The position numbers and the translations under genes were made by a program. This document shows, in pieces, positions 16,376-25,359 of a stretch of DNA of 64,000 nucleotides (position 1 is the first letter of the stretch; every line of letters begins with the position of its first letter). Below the pieces are notes generated by a model. It searched no databases and had not been told where the DNA came from. It saw nothing but the letters and a program-made list of their open reading frames with translations. The stretch lies in assembly GCA_964423865.1 (NCBI GenBank), contig CAYRGN010000007.1:41207-105206 (forward strand), read 5' to 3'. The DNA is from Leadbetterella sp964423865 (GTDB lineage: Bacteria > Bacteroidota > Bacteroidia > Cytophagales > Spirosomataceae).

Positions 16376-17467
16376 ATGGACCGTAGAAGCCTGTTAAAAT
16401 ACACCTCCCTCGGAATTGCCGCTTTCGGCTGGAGCCGGGATTTGTTTGCCGCCGAGGTTTTACCCGCCCATCCGGGTGCCGATATCATTAAATTAAGCTC
16501 GAACGAAAATCCGTACGGTCCTTCTCCCCAAGCCAGGAAAGCCATGGCAGAAGCCATTCAGACCTCTAATCGGTACCAGTGGGAGCAAAGTACACTGTTC
16601 CGGAAAGAACTTGCTAAGCTGACCGGGCATACCGAAAAAAATATCCTCATCGGGGCGGGTTCTTCCGATCTCCTGGGGGTAATTTGCGTACTCGCATCCC
16701 AAAAACCCGGTAATGTGGTGGCCCCCTTTCCAACTTTCCGGCTGTGGATGGACGCCGCCGCTACCCTGGGCCTCAGCACGGTTTCCGTACCGGTAGACAC
16801 GAAAAAAGAAACCGATCTCCAGCGTATGAAGGAGTCTATTGATGACCAGACCCGCATGGTGTATCTCTGCAACCCGAACAATCCCACCGGAATTCCCATT
16901 CCTACCCATGACCTCCGGGCATTCATAAAGGAGGTTCCCACTCATATCTGGATTTTGCTGGACGAAGCCTACACCGAATTTGAAGATACCCCCGGCATGG
17001 CCGATATGATTCGCGATTTTCCTAATCTCATTATCGCCAAAACGTTCTCCAAAATTTACGGGATGGCCGGCTGCCGGGTGGGGTATGCCCTGGCCCATGA
17101 AGAAACCATCAGCAAACTGGCCGCTTTACAGCCCTGGGCCAACGCGGCCCCCGGCGCCGTAAGTGTGGCCGGCGCCCTGGCCGCCCTCCAGGATATCGCA
17201 TTCATCCGTTTTGTAAAAGAGGAAAACGCCCGGTGCCGGAAACTCTTCTGCGACACTTTAGACCACCTGGGACTTCCTTATGCCCCCTCCGCCACCAGTT
17301 TTGTCTATTTCAATACGGAAAAATACCCCAAAGACCTGGCAAAGCATCTTCAGGCTCACCAGATTGTAGGCGCAAGAACCTTTGAAGAAGGAACCTTCTG
17401 GAGGCGGCTTTCTATCGGTACCGAAGCCGAAATGAGTCGAGTAGGGGAGGTTTTGAGTCTGTTCTGA
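16376..17467 (+). CDS. Tat-exported PLP-dependent aminotransferase (HisC-like)
   Basis: A 363-residue fold-type I aminotransferase of the histidinol-phosphate aminotransferase group. It opens DRRSLLKYTSLGIAAFGWSRDLFAAEV, a textbook Tat signal (RRSLLK plus hydrophobic core and a cleavage-like AxA region), so the enzyme should be periplasmic. The catalytic fold follows: SSNENPYGPS, NPNNPTG, DEAYTEF, and TFSKIYGMAGCRVGY with the PLP lysine K226; the C-terminal arginine-bearing block is RRLSIGT. An exported PLP enzyme fits Tat transport of folded, cofactor-loaded proteins. True HisC in histidine synthesis is cytosolic, so this is a paralogue of unknown substrate rather than hisC. Confidence 0.85.
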   Translation: MDRRSLLKYTSLGIAAFGWSRDLFAAEVLPAHPGADIIKLSSNENPYGPSPQARKAMAEAIQTSNRYQWEQSTLFRKELAKLTGHTEKNILIGAGSSDLLGVICVLASQKPGNVVAPFPTFRLWMDAAATLGLSTVSVPVDTKKETDLQRMKESIDDQTRMVYLCNPNNPTGIPIPTHDLRAFIKEVPTHIWILLDEAYTEFEDTPGMADMIRDFPNLIIAKTFSKIYGMAGCRVGYALAHEETISKLAALQPWANAAPGAVSVAGALAALQDIAFIRFVKEENARCRKLFCDTLDHLGLPYAPSATSFVYFNTEKYPKDLAKHLQAHQIVGARTFEEGTFWRRLSIGTEAEMSRVGEVLSLF

Positions 17468-17473
17468 GTCACT

Positions 17474-17620
17474 CGGTTCTCGACTACGCTCGAACTGACA
17501 GGTGCAACCCTGAATAGAAAGTATAGCACTTTAGCTGGAATTTACACTAAGATGATGAAAGTGTCAGTTCGAACGAAGACGAGAACCGAGCCTGCGTGGC
17601 CCCGAGTAGTCGAGAACCGA
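17474..17620. repeat. Inverted repeat of the GAGCGTAGTCGAG family
   Basis: Arm one is 17474-17500 and arm two 17562-17588; they are imperfect inverted copies around a 61-base spacer. A third partial copy follows at 17600-17619. The shared core is the same as in the repeats at 22362-22489, 61574-61593 and 61700-61719. It lies between the aminotransferase and the sigma-factor gene and could end transcription of the former. Confidence 0.75.
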
Positions 17621-17686
17621 AAAAAACACAACACCTTGTAACCTTTTGGTCTCTACCCGGTTTTACTTATCAGAATACCAACTCCT

Positions 17687-18202
17687 ATGACAGATGAGCA
17701 GGCCATGAGGGCTGTAGCAAGCGGAGATTTAGACAAGGCGGCCCTTCTGTATGAACGGTACAAGCGGCCTATACTGGGCTATTTCCACCGGAGTTCGGTA
17801 AGCAGCAGCCATACAGAAGACCTGATGCAGCAGGTTTTCTTCCGGGTAATCCATTATCGCAAAAGTTTTGCCGATGGCTATGTGTTTAAGCCCTGGGTTT
17901 TCCGGATAGCACGGAATGTGCTCCAGGATTTTGCCCGGAAAAATCAGAGAATTGTTTTCGGGCTGGATGAAAAGGCGGAAATAGAGGATGAACCCACCTA
18001 CGATGCCGGACAGGAAGAGCAGCTGAAACAAGCCCTGGAAAAACTTCCCATGGAATACAGGGAGGTGATTATGCTTAGCCGCTACGAGGAATTGAAATAC
18101 CAGGAAATAGCGGAGATATTGCAGATAAGTGTGGCCCTGGTGAAAGTGAGGGTACACCGTGGACTAAAGATTTTGAGGGAAATTTATTTTCAAATGGAAT
18201 GA
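17687..18202 (+). CDS. ECF-type RNA polymerase sigma factor
   Basis: A 171-residue sigma-70 family protein of ECF type. Region 2 spans about residues 22-90 (YKRPILGYFHRSS..EDLMQQVFFRVI..PWVFRIARNVLQDFARK); region 4 spans about 110-165 (LEKLPMEYREVIMLSRYEELKYQEIAEILQISVALVKVRVHRGLKIL), a clear helix-turn-helix. The stop overlaps the next start by four bases (ATGA, 18199-18202), so it is coupled to a membrane anti-sigma-like protein. TGTAAC at 17637-17642 resembles an ECF -35 element and hints at autoregulation, but no matching -10 was seen. Confidence 0.9.
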   Translation: MTDEQAMRAVASGDLDKAALLYERYKRPILGYFHRSSVSSSHTEDLMQQVFFRVIHYRKSFADGYVFKPWVFRIARNVLQDFARKNQRIVFGLDEKAEIEDEPTYDAGQEEQLKQALEKLPMEYREVIMLSRYEELKYQEIAEILQISVALVKVRVHRGLKILREIYFQME

Positions 18203-19056
18203 AGAAAGTAGAAGAACTTTTTGCCGATTACCTGGAAGGAAAGATTTCCGAAAAAGAGCTGACCGTTTTCTTTTCGGAAAGCCCTGCGGCACGCCAGGAG
18301 TTTGAAGAGTTGAAACAGCTCTTTGAAGAACTTCCGGAGGCTGTGCAGCCCGAAGTTTCCGGAGGGGCCGATGACCGGTTTTATGCTTTCCTGGAAGAAG
18401 AAAAAAGAAAGGCGGCTCCACGTTTCCAGATAGCGTTTCGTGAGGTGTTTCGCTACGTCGCTATGGTGCTGGCTGTAGGTTCCGCGTACTATTTCGGCAG
18501 CCGGAAACACGAAGTAATTACTGTGGAAAAGCCGGTTTACATTACCCGCACAGATACCGTGAGGGTAATAGCACCGGATACTCACCAACCTGAGAAGCCG
18601 AAAGCCCCTGTCGTGATGGAAGAGCTGGCCAGTATTAAAAAAGAGGTGAGCCAGATCAATGAGGTGCAGCACAAGATGATCCTGGCCATGTTAAGGCAGG
18701 AGTCGGCGGCTTCAAGGCTGGAAGCCATCCATTACAGTTTTAACCTGGAAACGGCAGACGGAAGCCTGATGGACGCGTTATTTCAGGCATTGGAACTAGA
18801 CCCGAGCGTAAATGTACGGCTGGCTGCACTGGAAGCCATGGGCCGGTTTGAACTTAGCCCGACTATGCGTGAAAACCTGGTACTGAGTCTGGCGGAACAG
18901 AATGACCCCGCCCTGCAAATGGCATTGATTACCAAACTTACGGAACTCAGAGAGGTGAAGGCTCTGCCCGTCTTCGCCGGCATGATGAATAATCCGGATA
19001 TTTCCGAAAACATTCGGAACCGGGCAGAAATGGGAATGAAAATTTTAAATATGTAA
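18199..19056 (+). CDS. Membrane anti-sigma-like protein with HEAT-like C-terminus
   Basis: A 285-residue protein translationally coupled to the ECF sigma factor. Residues 1-80 are an acidic helical cytosolic part in the place of an anti-sigma domain (VEELFADYLEGKISEKELTVFF), without the Cys/His zinc motif of classical zf-HC2 anti-sigmas. One membrane segment lies near 84-101 (FRYVAMVLAVGSAYYFGSR). After a Pro/Lys-rich linker and a short coiled coil, residues about 185-285 form two to three HEAT-like helical repeats (DPSVNVRLAALEAMGRFE, DPALQMALITKLTEL). The HEAT part would face the periplasm and may sense a protein partner. The role is inferred from operon order. Confidence 0.75.
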   Translation: MKKVEELFADYLEGKISEKELTVFFSESPAARQEFEELKQLFEELPEAVQPEVSGGADDRFYAFLEEEKRKAAPRFQIAFREVFRYVAMVLAVGSAYYFGSRKHEVITVEKPVYITRTDTVRVIAPDTHQPEKPKAPVVMEELASIKKEVSQINEVQHKMILAMLRQESAASRLEAIHYSFNLETADGSLMDALFQALELDPSVNVRLAALEAMGRFELSPTMRENLVLSLAEQNDPALQMALITKLTELREVKALPVFAGMMNNPDISENIRNRAEMGMKILNM

Positions 19057-19063
19057 ACAAATT

Positions 19064-20062
19064 ATGAAAAAGCTGATCTTATTATCCTGGGCCCTTGCGG
19101 CCGCTCACTTTTCCGTTGCCCAGGAAAAGAAACAATTTGAAGTGAAGAATTTTAAAGGGCTGATCAACATTACCGGCCCGGCCAATAACCTGGTGATTGC
19201 GGGTTACAACGGAACCGCGGTTATCATTGAAGCAGAAACAGGCGAAGGGAAAGTGCCGGAAAAGGCGGCTGGGTTGAGGATAGTGACTTCGGGCGGGCTG
19301 GATAACACCGGTCTCAATGTGACCGTGGAAGAAACCACGAACAAGGTGGTGGTTTCCATTGACGAAAAGGGAAAGGAAGTGGAAGAAGAAATACAAGTAC
19401 TTAATATTAACATTGCCAATGCCAACAAGATGTTCAAAAATTATGTGGTTAAAGTACCCCACGGTCTGACCACCCGTTTCAGGGAGAGTAGCCCGGATAT
19501 TTGGGGAAGCAAGGGCAGTCTGAAAATTCAGTCCTTCGAAGGGGAGCTCGACGTGACTTGTGCGGAATGTAACCTCGAAGTCAGCGAATTTTCAGGAAAT
19601 ATTGTCGCCAGTAACTCTTCTTACCAAGGGGCTAGCCGCATTGAATTTTCAAAACTTGCTCAGGATAAAATTTCATCTATTCATGCTACCGGAGAGGTGG
19701 AGGTGATTTTGCCGGCCAGCACACCGGCCAACCTCAACCTGAGTTCTCAGGGAGGGAATATTTATACAGACTTTGACCTGGAGAAAGCAGTAAAGGGGGG
19801 GGTAGGTGATCCTCTGGAAATCACCGTGGTCGGTCGGCCGGCTTCGGTTCGGCGCTTGAATGAGGAACAATCCTGGACAGTAGAAAGTGGCTCACTTACG
19901 GTGAATATACCCAATAGGACTATGACTGAACGCCTGACGGTGGCTTCTGTAGCTGCGGCGAAAAGGAGAAACTCAAAACGTTACGACTATACCCTGAACG
20001 GAGGCGGCGTGTACCTAAGTATTACCAGTTCAGGCGGAGATATTTACCTGAAAAAGAAATAA
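19064..20062 (+). CDS. Secreted DUF4097-like beta-repeat protein
   Basis: A 332-residue protein with an N-terminal signal peptide (MKKLILLSWALAAAHFSVAQ). The mature part is a run of short beta strands and Gly/Asn turns (IVTSGGLDNTGLNVTVEE, LKIQSFEGELDVTCAECNLEVSEFSGNIV, LSSQGGNIYTDFD) as in the DUF4097 family of putative adhesins. Genes of this type often follow ECF sigma/anti-sigma pairs in Bacteroidota, as here (seven-base gap), and are plausible envelope-stress targets or ligands of the anti-sigma protein. The precise function is unknown. Confidence 0.75.
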   Translation: MKKLILLSWALAAAHFSVAQEKKQFEVKNFKGLINITGPANNLVIAGYNGTAVIIEAETGEGKVPEKAAGLRIVTSGGLDNTGLNVTVEETTNKVVVSIDEKGKEVEEEIQVLNINIANANKMFKNYVVKVPHGLTTRFRESSPDIWGSKGSLKIQSFEGELDVTCAECNLEVSEFSGNIVASNSSYQGASRIEFSKLAQDKISSIHATGEVEVILPASTPANLNLSSQGGNIYTDFDLEKAVKGGVGDPLEITVVGRPASVRRLNEEQSWTVESGSLTVNIPNRTMTERLTVASVAAAKRRNSKRYDYTLNGGGVYLSITSSGGDIYLKKK

Positions 20063-20064
20063 AG

Positions 20065-20111
20065 TTTCAAGCTCCGCATGGCAAACGGGTACCCTCATGC
20101 GGAGCTTGAAA
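20065..20111. terminator. Perfect 16-bp hairpin after the DUF4097-like gene
   Basis: Bases 20065-20080 and 20096-20111 are exact inverted complements with a 15-base loop. The hairpin starts two bases after the stop codon at 20062. No T-run follows, so a classical intrinsic terminator is not certain. The apparent ATG (20097) of the next reading frame lies inside the right arm. Confidence 0.6.
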
Positions 20112-20522
20112 TGGTATAAGATCTTATTTGTTGTAATAATTCGCACAACAATTACTAAGATTGTAGACTTCTGGGCCACCTGGTGCGGACCCTGCATAGC
20201 CTCTTTTCCCGGCATGCAGAAAGCCCAGGAAAAATACAAAGATGATCCGAATGTAAAATTCGTGTTTATCAACGCCTGGGAGAATTCCAAAGAGGTCAAA
20301 AAAGACGTAGCGGAATTTATTAAAAAGGGAGGATATCCTTTTGATGTGCTTTTTGACCTGGACGATAAGGTGATCGGTAGCTACGGCGTGAACGGGATTC
20401 CCACCAAGTCTGTGGAGGATAAGAATGGGAATATCCGCTTTACCTCTATCGGATTCAGCGGGAGGGCCGACAAACTGGTGGATGAAATCTCCACTATGAT
20501 AGAACTGGCCGAAACGGAGTAG
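20097..20522 (+). pseudogene. Thioredoxin-like (TlpA/ResA) domain lacking its N-terminal part
   Basis: The frame encodes a thioredoxin fold from IVDFWATWCGPCIASFPGMQ onward, with redox motif CGPC, the cis-proline region GVNGIPTK and a normal C-terminus. TlpA/ResA proteins normally have a signal or lipoprotein sequence and two extra secondary-structure elements (typically ..LKGKVVLL) before this motif. Here those are missing: the first ~20 residues (MRSLKWYKILFVVIIRTTIT) look like chance translation, and the ATG sits in a hairpin arm. I read this as a 5'-truncated gene, probably non-functional, although a short hydrophobic segment could by chance act as an anchor. Confidence 0.6.
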
Positions 20523-20584
20523 CGGATTGTCACTATTTTTTCTTAGTTTTGTTCAAAAAATTGTTCAAAACCTGATAATTCATT

Positions 20585-22342
20585 ATGAGTCAGTCCGCTG
20601 ATACCAATCCCGATTTTTTTAAGTCGAAAGTTTTAGGCCATCCGTCCGGTTTATTTGTCTTATTCTTCACGGAAATGTGGGAGCGTTTCTCTTTTTACGG
20701 GATGCGCGCCCTCCTGGTACTCTTCCTCACCTCTACCATTGGGGATGGAGGTTGGGACTGGAGCCGGGAACAGGCCATGGCGCTTTTTGGCTCCTATGTA
20801 GGCCTGGTTTACCTTTCCACCATGTTAGGAGGGTATTTTGCAGATAATATTATCGGTTATCGCCTGGCGGTAGTAGTGGGGGCTTTCCTGATGACCCTCG
20901 GCCACGCTTCTATGGCAGCCGAAACTCCGTTTTTTACCTATACCGGCCTGGTTCTGCTGGTATTCGGTAACGGGTTCTTCAAACCCAATATGACTTCCAT
21001 TCTTTCGGAAATCTACAAAGATCATCCGGAAAAGAAAGACGGGGCTTATACCATTTTTTATATGGGTGTAAACTCCGGTTCTTTCTTTGGTATCCTCCTT
21101 TGCGGGTACCTTGGAGAGCAGGTGGGCTGGAGCCTGGGATTTGGTCTCGCCGGTATTTTCATGTTCTTCGGTCTCGCGCAATTCTGGCTTTCCCAGAATA
21201 TTTTTGGCAACATCGGGCTTAAACCTAAGAAGGCTAACCCGGCTGCCGCGGCTGTTGTAACAGACGAAGACAAACGAAATCCGTTTACTACGAGCCAGCT
21301 GGTACTGATCGGCATTATGGTGGTACTCGGGCTACTGTGGATCATTTTTGAGCCAATAAAGATTATTTCCGGTGGAGCAGTAGACATTTTTAACTTTACA
21401 TTATTGGGCCTTTCCGGGAATAATTTCACTATTTTGCTGGCACTTTTGTTGTTTCTGATCCTATTACTGATCCGTATTCCGCAATATTCCAAAGTGACCC
21501 GCGACCGGATGATCGCCGTTACTTTTTTCGCCTTCCTGGCGGCCTTTTTCTGGGCTATTTTTGAACAGGCACCGGGTACACTCACCATTTTTGCAAGAGA
21601 TTATACCAACCGGATTCTGGAAGGAAATGCTGGTCTGATTTTCAAACTGGCCAATTCTTCGCTTACCATTATTCCCCTGGGAATTATTACCTGGGTACTG
21701 TTTAAACTTTTCGGACAAACGTTCAAGGATTATCCCGTGGCAAACGTGATCCTGGGATTCAGTTTCCTTATTGTGTGGGGAATCGCACTCTGGATGCTGA
21801 AAAACCAGTATGCCCAGGAAGCCCTGGAAGTACCGGCCTCCTGGTTCAGTACCCTCAACTCGCTTTTTGTGATCAGCCTGGCGTCCCTGTTTACCAAATT
21901 CTGGGATAGCCGGTACAATCCGCCCGCTAACCATAAGTACGGCTTGGGCATGCTTTTGCTGGCCATCGGATGTGCCTGTATCGCTTTCGGGGCGAGTTCT
22001 ATTGAAGTAGGCGCACAAACGGCTTCGGTAAGTATGATCTGGTTGATTCTGGTGTATTTGTTCTTTACCATGGGAGAGCTTTGTATCTCTCCCGTTGGCC
22101 TGTCGTATGTAAGCAAACTGGTTCCGGCCAGAATGATCGCTGTGATGTTCGGTATCTGGTACCTGGCGGTAGCCATCGGTATGAAAGCCGCAGCAAAATT
22201 CGGGGAAAGCATTGACCGGGTGGCCAATGAAAAAGGCATTAGCTATTTTTTCTGGATGCTGGCATCCATTGCATTTGCAGCCGCGGTGCTGGCCGTCATT
22301 TCCCGTCCGGTGATCAAAAAATTAATGCACGGCGTGCGGTAA
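20585..22342 (+). CDS. POT-family proton-coupled peptide transporter
   Basis: A 585-residue multispanning inner-membrane protein of the POT/PTR (MFS) family that imports di- and tripeptides with protons. The family signature is LFFTEMWERFSFYGMRALL near residue 30 (ExxERFxxYG), followed by a DNIIGYRLAVVVGAFLMTLGH segment and FGNGFFKPN. The C-terminal half has FWAIFEQAPGTLT and PVGLSYVSKLVPARM. About 14 membrane segments can be counted, as in bacterial dipeptide permeases of this branch. TAGTTTTG at 20544-20551 is a possible -7 element. It converges on the next gene across a long hairpin. Confidence 0.92.
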   Translation: MSQSADTNPDFFKSKVLGHPSGLFVLFFTEMWERFSFYGMRALLVLFLTSTIGDGGWDWSREQAMALFGSYVGLVYLSTMLGGYFADNIIGYRLAVVVGAFLMTLGHASMAAETPFFTYTGLVLLVFGNGFFKPNMTSILSEIYKDHPEKKDGAYTIFYMGVNSGSFFGILLCGYLGEQVGWSLGFGLAGIFMFFGLAQFWLSQNIFGNIGLKPKKANPAAAAVVTDEDKRNPFTTSQLVLIGIMVVLGLLWIIFEPIKIISGGAVDIFNFTLLGLSGNNFTILLALLLFLILLLIRIPQYSKVTRDRMIAVTFFAFLAAFFWAIFEQAPGTLTIFARDYTNRILEGNAGLIFKLANSSLTIIPLGIITWVLFKLFGQTFKDYPVANVILGFSFLIVWGIALWMLKNQYAQEALEVPASWFSTLNSLFVISLASLFTKFWDSRYNPPANHKYGLGMLLLAIGCACIAFGASSIEVGAQTASVSMIWLILVYLFFTMGELCISPVGLSYVSKLVPARMIAVMFGIWYLAVAIGMKAAAKFGESIDRVANEKGISYFFWMLASIAFAAAVLAVISRPVIKKLMHGVR

Positions 22343-22361
22343 CGAATTGGTTTAGTACGCA

Positions 22362-22489
22362 TTTCGGTTCTCGACTACGCTCGAACTGACAAGGGCGAGC
22401 GTTACGTGTCAGTTCGAGCGTAGTCGAGAACCGAAAGCGTAGTCGAGAACCGAAAGCGTAGTCGAGAACCAAGCGTAGTCGAGAACCAA
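22362..22489. repeat. Perfect 30-bp inverted repeat plus tandem units (GAGCGTAGTCGAG family)
   Basis: Bases 22362-22391 and 22407-22436 are exact inverted complements with a 15-base loop. Three shortened direct copies follow at 22437-22455, 22456-22472 and 22473-22489 (19, 17 and 17 bases). The block lies between two convergent genes and can serve as a bidirectional terminator; the extra half-units look like slippage products. Confidence 0.85.
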
Positions 22490-22494
22490 GCCTG

Positions 22495-25359
22495 TTACCG
22501 GATGAGGGTCACATATCCTTTGTACTCTTTCGTGCTGCCCGCCGGATCCAGGCGTTCAAAATTCACGGTAATCACGTAATAATAGGTGCCTGATGCGAGT
22601 TCCCGGCCGCTATCGTCTTTGCCGTCCCATTCAATAGCCGTGTTATTCAGGGTTCTCACCCTCTGCCCGTGCGCCGAATAAATCTCTGTTTTGGCTTCCT
22701 TGATAAAGGCCGCGCAGTTCATGGGCGTGAAGGTGTCGTTTTTCCCGTCTCCGTTCGGAGAAAACACATTCGGGAAGGAAAGTTTCTCGCAATTGTCAAA
22801 GCAGATTTTATCGCTTAACCCGCTTTGCAGGCCCAGGGAGTTCACCGCCTGCACGTAATAGCAGCCGGCAAAGCCTTCTGTACGGTTCTTCCGGTGCGTA
22901 AAGGTATTCAGCCCGGAAGCCTGTACGGTGGCCAGCAGAGTGGGTTCTGTCAGTTCATAACGGGCGAAGTAGATATTATAGCTGATAATATCGTCGCGGC
23001 AGGGCGTACCGTCCACGTCGGTGGGACTGTTCCAGGTGATAGTATTGATAAAATTGTTTTCGTCACAGAAATCACCGCTTTGAAGTTGTTCGCAGGAGAT
23101 ACCACCGGAAACCGTGAGTTTTGGGGTACAGGGCGGCGATTGATCCAGGGGCGTGGCACATTTCACCTGCGAGTAGTTGGGCAGGATGCCTAGCTCGCTG
23201 AGCGCTTCATATTCGCCGTGCGTAAGTACGCGGTAACAGTAAGTTTCTCCGTTCAGGAGTTCCGTGCTGATATCTCCGTCTCCCGCTTCCTGGTCGGCTC
23301 CGGTGTCGGTATACGTGAAAGAATTGACATCGGTTACCTCCAGTTTACGAATCAGGTTAAAGTTACCGTCGTCGTCCTGACGGTAAATGTAATGGACCTG
23401 GTTTTCATTGCTCCAGGGCGTGTTGGCTTCCCAGCTCAGGGGTACTGACCTGTTGGCCGTACGCGAAGAAAGAAAGACCGATGAAGCGGGGTGAGAGGTA
23501 CCTCTTAAACGGGTGCTTTCGGTATAAACTTCCACCTTATAGCGGTACACTTTCTCCTCGGTATTCAGGTTTTGATCCAGGAAATACCGGTCGGTGCTGT
23601 CGGTGAAATTGGTAGACCTGGTATGAATGAGCGAGAAATTTTCTCCGCCTATTCCTTCCGCCCGGTAAAGTTTGTATACCCGTTCGGCAGCAAATGTATT
23701 CAGGTCTACATTCACCGGAAGCGACCATGTCACTTCTATTTTACCGGTGGTGCGTGAGGTCTCCGTAACCGAAACGCGGGTGATCACGCTGGTACCCGGT
23801 TTAACCTCTGAACCTATACAGAATTCCGCGGAAGGCGCGCTCTGTATGGATATAAAACTGTTCTCCGCGATTTCCGTCACCAGGCGGTAGCTGTAAATTT
23901 CTCCCTCGGCCGCGCCGGTGTCAAGAAAGGTGGTGTCCTGGGGCGTCACCTCCCCAATCAGCTGGTACCCCCATCCGGAGGGCATCCCCGAAGTACAGGT
24001 TCCGGGGTTCAGTCCGCTACAGCCGCTTTTCCGGTACACCAGTATTTTGCCGTTGTCGTTGCAGGCGGTCAGGGCGCTCCACGACAAGCGGTTGCCGTTT
24101 TCCAGGGCCTCCGCTACCAGGGCCTTGGGCCGGGGCGGCAGCACACGGATATTCAGTGATTTCAGGTCGACCAGTGAGGTGGTAAACCGGCCGGGGTTAT
24201 CTTCTACTTTAAAAACCACATTGTAGGGTTGCTGGCGGGCATGGAGGCAGTTGGTCTGCCATTCAAACGTTCCCGTTACTTTCCCGGGGGAAGGACTACT
24301 CGTAAACTTGGCTGCCAGGGGCGGGATATAGTCTGCCGGTTTGCCGGAGGCGTCCACATTGTACACGCCCCCTGAGCTGGTAAGCCTCAGCTGTTGGCTG
24401 ATGTTTTCATCGTCGGCGGTCACCTCAAACTGTACCTTCTCCCCCGCTTCGATACAGATATCGGGCGGAAGCGTTAGCACCGGAGCCACGTTGTCTGTCT
24501 CCACCACAATGATCTGCATATCCCGCACAATTTCCCCAATCTTTACGTAGCCTCCGTCATAGCCCTTGCGCCATTCTTCTATCACAAAGGCCACATTATA
24601 CTGGCCCGCTTCGCGGGGAACATCCCAGATCAGGTCACCGGTGGTGGGGTTAATGGAGAAGGTGGCCGGGCCGGTGCCGGCTTGGTTCAGCACCGGGGCG
24701 GGGCCCACGGTATTCGGGTCAAGATATTCCGGGATAAACACGCCAAAGCCCGTGGCAGCGCCGGTGCCGGCGGCTACCTCGTCTTTCCTCGGAATCGTCA
24801 ACTTATAAGAGAGCGAGTCGCCATCAATATCAAAAGCCCCGGGATTATGCACAAACCTTTGTCCCACCGCCGCCGAGTCAATCGGGATATTCAGCAGCAG
24901 GGGGGTGCTGTTAAAGCCTACGTTGGCATTGATCAGGATAGAAGTTTGTACGTAAAAGCTGATGCTTTGAGACCCCCCCGGCGCAGGAAGGTTAATGGTA
25001 TTGTCGTTTCGGTTCACAATACTTACCCCAATGGTATAGTATCCCGATGCCGGAAAGGTATACGTAGTATCATACACATTTCGGGCAGTAGCTTGGTTGA
25101 TCATCACCCTTTCTTTCCGGGACACTGTCAGTTTCTCTACGCGGGTGGTAGAAAAGCCGAAATTAAAGTCTACGGTAGTTTGCTGATCGTTGGCGGTTCG
25201 TCCGCCTATTTCATCCGTGTACGTAACCAGGGTGATCCGGTAAGTCAGCTGCGTGCCGGAGATTCGGGTGGCCGTGATCTCCCCCGCCCGGATGTGGGTA
25301 GCCCGGGCAAGCAAGGGGCTCAGGAGCAGGAGAAAGAAAAGGATGTAGTTTTTCTTCAT
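22495..25359 (-). CDS. Large secreted protein with T9SS type B (gliding-motility-associated) C-terminal domain
   Basis: A 954-residue exported protein. The N-terminus (KKNYILFFLLLLSPLLARA) is a signal peptide. The central part contains repeated beta-sandwich segments, including cadherin/Ig-like stretches (FDIDGDSLSYKL, NPTTGDLIWDVP) and fibronectin III-like stretches from about residue 420 (NGNRLSWSALTACNDNGKILVYRKSG, VTWSLPVNVD). The last ~85 residues are the type B sorting domain: FPNVFSPNGDGKNDTFTP..EIYSAHGQRV..WDGKDDSGRELASGTYYYVI. This domain sends proteins through the outer membrane by the type IX secretion system, so the product is a cell-surface or released protein. Ligand or role is unknown. 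Confidence 0.9.
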   Translation of the reverse strand: MKKNYILFFLLLLSPLLARATHIRAGEITATRISGTQLTYRITLVTYTDEIGGRTANDQQTTVDFNFGFSTTRVEKLTVSRKERVMINQATARNVYDTTYTFPASGYYTIGVSIVNRNDNTINLPAPGGSQSISFYVQTSILINANVGFNSTPLLLNIPIDSAAVGQRFVHNPGAFDIDGDSLSYKLTIPRKDEVAAGTGAATGFGVFIPEYLDPNTVGPAPVLNQAGTGPATFSINPTTGDLIWDVPREAGQYNVAFVIEEWRKGYDGGYVKIGEIVRDMQIIVVETDNVAPVLTLPPDICIEAGEKVQFEVTADDENISQQLRLTSSGGVYNVDASGKPADYIPPLAAKFTSSPSPGKVTGTFEWQTNCLHARQQPYNVVFKVEDNPGRFTTSLVDLKSLNIRVLPPRPKALVAEALENGNRLSWSALTACNDNGKILVYRKSGCSGLNPGTCTSGMPSGWGYQLIGEVTPQDTTFLDTGAAEGEIYSYRLVTEIAENSFISIQSAPSAEFCIGSEVKPGTSVITRVSVTETSRTTGKIEVTWSLPVNVDLNTFAAERVYKLYRAEGIGGENFSLIHTRSTNFTDSTDRYFLDQNLNTEEKVYRYKVEVYTESTRLRGTSHPASSVFLSSRTANRSVPLSWEANTPWSNENQVHYIYRQDDDGNFNLIRKLEVTDVNSFTYTDTGADQEAGDGDISTELLNGETYCYRVLTHGEYEALSELGILPNYSQVKCATPLDQSPPCTPKLTVSGGISCEQLQSGDFCDENNFINTITWNSPTDVDGTPCRDDIISYNIYFARYELTEPTLLATVQASGLNTFTHRKNRTEGFAGCYYVQAVNSLGLQSGLSDKICFDNCEKLSFPNVFSPNGDGKNDTFTPMNCAAFIKEAKTEIYSAHGQRVRTLNNTAIEWDGKDDSGRELASGTYYYVITVNFERLDPAGSTKEYKGYVTLIR

